Assembly (NCBI GenBank): GCA_020346965.1
Contig: CP070793.1
Location: 718,971 to 728,541 of the forward strand
DNA from: Chloroflexota bacterium
Lineage (GTDB): Bacteria > Chloroflexota > Dehalococcoidia > GIF9 > AB-539-J10
DNA: 9,571 bases
Reading direction: 5' to 3'
How positions within the stretch are numbered: position 1 is the first letter of the stretch; each line of letters opens with the position of its first letter. Shown here piece after piece: positions 6,401-9,571 of the stretch. The notes under the pieces were generated by a model, which was not told the DNA's origin, ran no database searches, and saw only the letters and a program-made list of their open reading frames with translations. The position numbers and the translations under genes were made by a program.

Positions 6401-7409
6401 ATAACCAGCATTTGACCTTGGAGTCCTCGTACGCGAAGGTGGGCGGCTCTTCCTCGCAGCGGTCGAAGCGCTTGTGGCAGCGGGCAGCAAACCGGCAGCC
6501 AGTGGGAGGATTGAGGAGGCTGGGCGGCTGGCCGGGGATGAACTCGGGCTTCTTCTCGATATGCAACGTGGGTACGCTGGCCATGAGCTTCTGGGAATAA
6601 GGGTGAAAGGGTTCACGGTAGAACCTCTGGCCATCGCTCTGCTCCACCAGTTGCCCGGCATACATACAGATCACTTCATCAGCCAGCTCGCTGGAAGTAG
6701 CGATGTCGTGAGTGATGAGCATGAAACTGAGACCGAGTTCCTGCTTGATTCCCTTCAACGTGTTCATGATGTTGGCCTGGGTCAGGACGTCGAGCGCGGA
6801 GGTCGGCTCGTCGAGGACTATGATGTCAGGATCGGTTATCAGCGCCATGGCTATGATGGCCCGCTGGCGCATTCCCCCGGAAAGCTCGAAGGCGTAGCGG
6901 TCCATGAAGGCCGTCGGGACGCCGACGATGTCGAATACCTCTTTGGCACGCTTGTAGGCCTTTGCCTTGCCCGTGCGCCCGTCCAGCAGCAGAGGCTCCG
7001 CTACCTGGAAGCCCACCTTGAGGACGGGGTTGAGGGAGTTCATGGCCGCCTGCGACACCATTGACATCTTCTTCCAGCGCACCTCTCTGCGAAAGCGCTC
7101 ATTGCTGAACATCATGACATCGGCGCCGTTGAGCAGCACAGTCCCCGTGTAGGTGTGGACGTTGCGGGGCAGCAGCCTCAGGATGGCCCGGGCCAGTGAA
7201 GTCTTGCCACAGCCGGACTCGCCAACGATGGTAAGCGACCGCCCGCGGGCAATGTCAAAGGTCACCTGCTCCACCGCCTTCACCACGCCTGCCGCGACGC
7301 GGAAGTACAGCGTCAGGTCCTCGACCTGGAGAACCGGGCCTTCAGCCCTGGCGGGAGCACGCCCCTTCTCCGCCACGGGCTGCTTTTGCCTTCTGATGTT
7401 TCTTCTCAT
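6393..7409 (-). CDS. peptide/nickel ABC importer, first ATP-binding protein (DppD/OppD type)
   Basis: This is the partner ATPase of the importer, 338 residues. Motifs are Walker A GESGCGKT (63-70), Q-loop glutamine Q120 in MVSQAAMNSLNP, signature LSGGMRQR (176-183), Walker B IIVLDEP (196-202) and switch histidine H234. The C-terminal extension carries FHPYSQ (268-273) and four cysteines, C305, C311, C318 and C334, spaced as in DppD/OppD proteins. In mycobacterial homologues these residues are reported to hold an iron-sulfur cluster. The start at 7409 is chosen because GGAG lies six bases upstream and it falls 19 bp after the permease stop. The frame is open to 7574, but that extension would overlap the permease by about 145 bp. 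The first 25 residues are basic and disordered-looking (RRNIRRQKQ). Downstream it overlaps the second ATPase by 8 bp. Confidence 0.93.
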   Translation of the reverse strand: MRRNIRRQKQPVAEKGRAPARAEGPVLQVEDLTLYFRVAAGVVKAVEQVTFDIARGRSLTIVGESGCGKTSLARAILRLLPRNVHTYTGTVLLNGADVMMFSNERFRREVRWKKMSMVSQAAMNSLNPVLKVGFQVAEPLLLDGRTGKAKAYKRAKEVFDIVGVPTAFMDRYAFELSGGMRQRAIIAMALITDPDIIVLDEPTSALDVLTQANIMNTLKGIKQELGLSFMLITHDIATSSELADEVICMYAGQLVEQSDGQRFYREPFHPYSQKLMASVPTLHIEKKPEFIPGQPPSLLNPPTGCRFAARCHKRFDRCEEEPPTFAYEDSKVKCWLYE

Positions 7410-7415
7410 GCTTCT

Positions 7416-7419
7416 CTCC
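7416..7419 (-). promoter_or_regulatory. ribosome binding site deciding the DppD-type start
   Basis: On the minus strand GGAG (7419-7416) sits six bases before the ATG at 7409-7407, in the 19-bp gap after the permease gene. It supports this start over the longer open frame. Confidence 0.6.
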
Positions 7420-7428
7420 GGCTCTCCG

Positions 7429-8784
7429 TCATAGTTCCCTGAGCCTGGGGTTGAAGATGCGATCAAGCGAGTAACCGACCAGCGCGAAGCCGAAACCCAT
7501 CGCCATGAGCAGAAGCGCGGGCTGAAGCATCCAGTAGTAATGACCGAAGTAGAGCCCGGATTGCACTCGTGCATCGTTTATCAGCTTGCCCCACGTGGGC
7601 AGAAACGGATCACCCAGGCCCAGTACGGCAAGAGAGGCCTCCAGGAACACGAAGGTAGGCACTATCATCACGAACTGCGGCAGCAGCGTGGGTGCTATCC
7701 TGGGCAGGAGGTACCGGAAGATGATGCGGAAGTTTCCGGCGCCGTAGGCCTGCGCCGCCTCGAAGTAGGGCGCCTCCTTCAACTGCAGGAACATCGCGCG
7801 GTAGGTAAAGAACGATGCGCTGAACACGTTGAAGGCGATGACGATCCCGAGAATCGTCCACAGTCTGGGCTGGTAGAGGTGGCTGATCATGATGAGGAGG
7901 GGCAGTATCGGTATGATGTTATTCACCTGCGTTAGCCAGACCATCGCCTTCTCCAGCCTGCCGGCGAACCACGTGCCGATGCCGGCCAGGACGAAGGTGC
8001 TAACCTGGGCGCCGACGGCAGCGAATATACCGAACAGGAGCGCGATAGGAGCGCCCCAGAGAAGGGGCAGCAGGAGGTCACGCCGGAGATGATCCGTGCC
8101 AGCCACACCGTATACCCTACCGTAGACGGTCAATGAGGCGGTATTCAAACCGTCCGATTCCGGCACATCGGCCACGATTATCAGCTCGTAGTTGCCTTTC
8201 ATGGGCTCCCGCTGGTCCTCGGGGACGGTAGTGTCCAGGAGAAACAGGCCCGTTTCGGGCCTGGCCCCCAGCCGGTCCCTGAGATCCGTCTCACTTGAAA
8301 TGTAGAAGGTCTGGCTTGCCTTGGAACGAAGACCCTCGTACATGGTGATGAGCTCCCCGTCCGGTTTCCGCCAGTATAGTGAGACCAGCGCCCGTTGTGC
8401 CGGGTCAGCATATGTCCAGTGCGTGCGCATCTGAAGTTCGCTGGGGAAGCGGTCGTACTGGTAGTCAAACGACAGTACTGCCTCCAGTCTCTTCATTCCC
8501 TCTCCGAGCGGTTCTTCGGTCAGCGTGGCACCCTCGCTTTCCAGGTCAATCAAGATAGTGCGAGGCAGCGCATCGGAGGTGAACCAGTCGAACCAGACAG
8601 GGCGGGCGAACCTGGGATTCTCAACACGCTCAGTCGGGTCGCGCCACGTGTCCACCGCGTCCTGGTAGGGGATGGCGATGACGGTATAGATCGACACGAC
8701 GAAGAATATCAGGATGATGATCAATCCGGTTGCCAGCGCGGGATAGCGCTTGAGGTCCCTGAGGCTGGCCAGCAATTTAGGCAT
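7429..8784 (-). CDS. peptide/nickel ABC importer permease (DppC/OppC type) with large extracytoplasmic insertion
   Basis: This is one of the two membrane subunits of the importer, 451 residues against about 280-300 for typical DppC/OppC proteins. TM1 lies at about 18-40. The hallmark GTDHLRRD (229-236) then precedes the remaining helices at about 238-265, 280-301, 308-330, 366-390 and 418-440. The ATPase-coupling EAA loop is clear (EAAQAYGAG at 342-350, then RYLLPRI), as are PTWGKLINDA (396-405) and the family-like end NPRLREL. The excess length is residues 41 to about 225, between TM1 and the GTD motif, which should lie outside the membrane. This part has no cysteine and looks rich in beta strands (for example NYELIIVADV and ASLTVYGRV). 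The gene has a strong AGGAGG site inside the end of the upstream permease, 3 bp away. Confidence 0.92.
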   Translation of the reverse strand: MPKLLASLRDLKRYPALATGLIIILIFFVVSIYTVIAIPYQDAVDTWRDPTERVENPRFARPVWFDWFTSDALPRTILIDLESEGATLTEEPLGEGMKRLEAVLSFDYQYDRFPSELQMRTHWTYADPAQRALVSLYWRKPDGELITMYEGLRSKASQTFYISSETDLRDRLGARPETGLFLLDTTVPEDQREPMKGNYELIIVADVPESDGLNTASLTVYGRVYGVAGTDHLRRDLLLPLLWGAPIALLFGIFAAVGAQVSTFVLAGIGTWFAGRLEKAMVWLTQVNNIIPILPLLIMISHLYQPRLWTILGIVIAFNVFSASFFTYRAMFLQLKEAPYFEAAQAYGAGNFRIIFRYLLPRIAPTLLPQFVMIVPTFVFLEASLAVLGLGDPFLPTWGKLINDARVQSGLYFGHYYWMLQPALLLMAMGFGFALVGYSLDRIFNPRLREL

Positions 8785-8787
8785 CGC

Positions 8788-9571
8788 TTAGCTACCTCCT
8801 GATGCCACGCCGAGGCGGACACGCGGGTCCAGAATCGCGTAGACGAAGTCCAGTGCAAAGAGAGTGATAGCAAGCAAATAGCCATAGATGACGATAACGC
8901 CGACAATGACCGCCGTCTCACTCATCTGGATGGCCAGATAATAGACCTGTCCTATGCCCGGCCAGTTGAAGACTGTCTCCAGGATGATCTGCCCCATCCA
9001 CATGCTTATCAAGATCAACAAGAAGCCGGTGACGATGGGCGGCAGGGTCGGCCGCAAGATGTACCGCCGCTCTATCGCACGCGAGGACAGACCCTTGGCC
9101 CGGGCCAGCTCAACGTGGTCCTCCATGGAATAGATGAGGAAGAAGGTCCGCGAGTTGTAGACGCCCGCGAAGATGGCGCTGATGACTATGGCGGTCACGG
9201 GCAGTACCAAATGGCTTATGAGCGACCGCACGAATGTACTGGTGAACCCCACCTGTATTCCGGGCTGCGCCATGCCACCCCAGGGCAATATGCCCAGGGC
9301 GGCGGCAAAGATCAGGATGAGGAAGAGCCCGGCGAACCAGCCCGGCGCCGCAGACGTGGGCGCCAGGGCAATGAAGAGCTTGTCCAGAACACTCCCGTAT
9401 CGCCGGGACAGGAACAGCGCTAGGAAGAGGGTGAGAAAGAAGAGGATTAGGTTGGCCGTCGCGAACAGGATCAGCGAGGCCGGCAGCCTCTCCATCAGAA
9501 TGTCGGACACCGCAAACGAGCCCGAGTCGCTCTTTATCAGCCGCGACTTCCCCAGTTCCAGTGACATCGCC
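8788..9571 (-). CDS. peptide/nickel ABC importer permease (DppB/OppB type), 5' end outside the window
   Basis: This is the other membrane subunit of the importer; 261 codons are visible, counting the stop. The frame is open to the window edge, and the codon before the ATG at 9567 is GCG with no ribosome site visible in the few bases left. Complete DppB/OppB proteins have about 305-340 residues with a first helix and an extracytoplasmic loop before the MERLPASL block, so about 50-80 residues are probably missing. Counting from the ATG at 9567, the EAA loop is HVELARAKGLSSRAIERRYI (151-170), and TVFNWPGIGQ (198-207) and ILDPRVRLG (245-253) are family hallmarks. Hydrophobic segments are seen at about 30-52, 75-95, 113-137, 178-200 and 220-245. 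It is the first importer gene visible; the solute-binding protein should be further upstream. Confidence 0.92.
   Translation of the reverse strand, partial: AMSLELGKSRLIKSDSGSFAVSDILMERLPASLILFATANLILFFLTLFLALFLSRRYGSVLDKLFIALAPTSAAPGWFAGLFLILIFAAALGILPWGGMAQPGIQVGFTSTFVRSLISHLVLPVTAIVISAIFAGVYNSRTFFLIYSMEDHVELARAKGLSSRAIERRYILRPTLPPIVTGFLLILISMWMGQIILETVFNWPGIGQVYYLAIQMSETAVIVGVIVIYGYLLAITLFALDFVYAILDPRVRLGVASGGS
8795..8800 (-). promoter_or_regulatory. ribosome binding site of the DppC-type permease
   Basis: On the minus strand AGGAGG (8800-8795) lies ten bases before the ATG at 8784-8782. It is inside the last codons of the DppB-type gene, where it encodes part of the terminal SGGS. It fixes the start and couples the two permeases. 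Confidence 0.75.

Noticed and set aside
6401..6661. N-terminal extension of the DppF-type ATPase in the same open frame
   Set aside because: The extra 87 residues are proline/serine/arginine-rich and overlap the upstream ATPase in another frame; homology starts after the ATG at 6400, which sits in the usual stop-start overlap.
6474..7064. 196-codon plus-strand open frame
   Set aside because: It lies fully antisense to the DppD-type ATPase, has no ribosome site that I can see, and its translation shows no family motifs; long antisense frames are expected in GC-rich genes.
7410..7574. N-terminal extension of the DppD-type ATPase
   Set aside because: It would overlap the DppC-type permease by about 145 bp; the ATG at 7409 has its own ribosome site in the intergenic gap.
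7540..7935. 131-codon plus-strand open frame
   Set aside because: Antisense to the well-supported DppC-type permease; the composition (many Q, E, R and H) is that of a reverse-frame shadow of a membrane protein.
1..9571. CRISPR arrays, tRNA or rRNA genes, insertion sequences, toxin-antitoxin or phage-defence genes
   Set aside because: I saw no repeat-spacer pattern, cloverleaf, transposase motif, terminal inverted repeats or defence-type domains; the window is accounted for by transport and protease genes.

Overview
The window looks like ordinary prokaryotic chromosome built from three peptide- or transport-related modules. The likely source is a bacterium. TldD/TldE pairs and Opp/Dpp importers with an enlarged DppC-type permease also occur in archaea, and the general look (strong AGGAGG ribosome sites, mid GC, these TldD/TldE variants) reminds me of Chloroflexota such as Dehalococcoidia. 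That assignment is an impression, not a demonstrated result. No tRNA, rRNA, transposase, integrase or CRISPR array is visible.

Layout. 1-151 is a short control region, perhaps divergent, with the first codons of a possible minus-strand gene at its left edge. 152-1701 (+) is a two-gene ABC-2 exporter: an ATPase and a six-helix permease overlapping by ATGA. 1702-1861 holds a perfect 7-bp hairpin and a promoter candidate. 1862-4992 (+) is a tldD-tldE pair, also overlapping by 4 bp, encoding the two subunits of the TldD/TldE metalloprotease. 4993-5203 is the convergent intergenic space. 5204-9571 (-) is an Opp/Dpp-type peptide or nickel importer operon. In transcription order it carries a DppB-type permease (5' end beyond the window), a DppC-type permease with a large extra extracytoplasmic region, a DppD/OppD ATPase, a DppF/OppF ATPase and a 63-residue two-helix membrane protein. 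Its substrate-binding protein is not in the window and would be expected beyond position 9571.

How the parts work together. The importer would bring oligopeptides (or a related solute) into the cell, with the two ATPases powering the two permeases. TldD/TldE is a cytoplasmic protease that in Enterobacteria trims modified peptides and degrades unfolded ones. The ABC-2 pair would export an unknown substrate. The exporter and protease genes lie in the same direction but are separated by 160 bp with their own control signals, so a shared peptide-maturation-and-export function is only a hypothesis.

Base composition rises across the window by hand count of sample rows (25 of 60 G/C at 421-480, 32 of 60 at 2761-2820, 38 of 60 at 7201-7260), so the modules may have different histories. 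I found no clearly new system. The points most worth checking are the enlarged DppC permease, the missing Q-loop glutamine in the exporter ATPase, the exporter-TldD/TldE neighbourhood, and the small membrane protein closing the importer operon.
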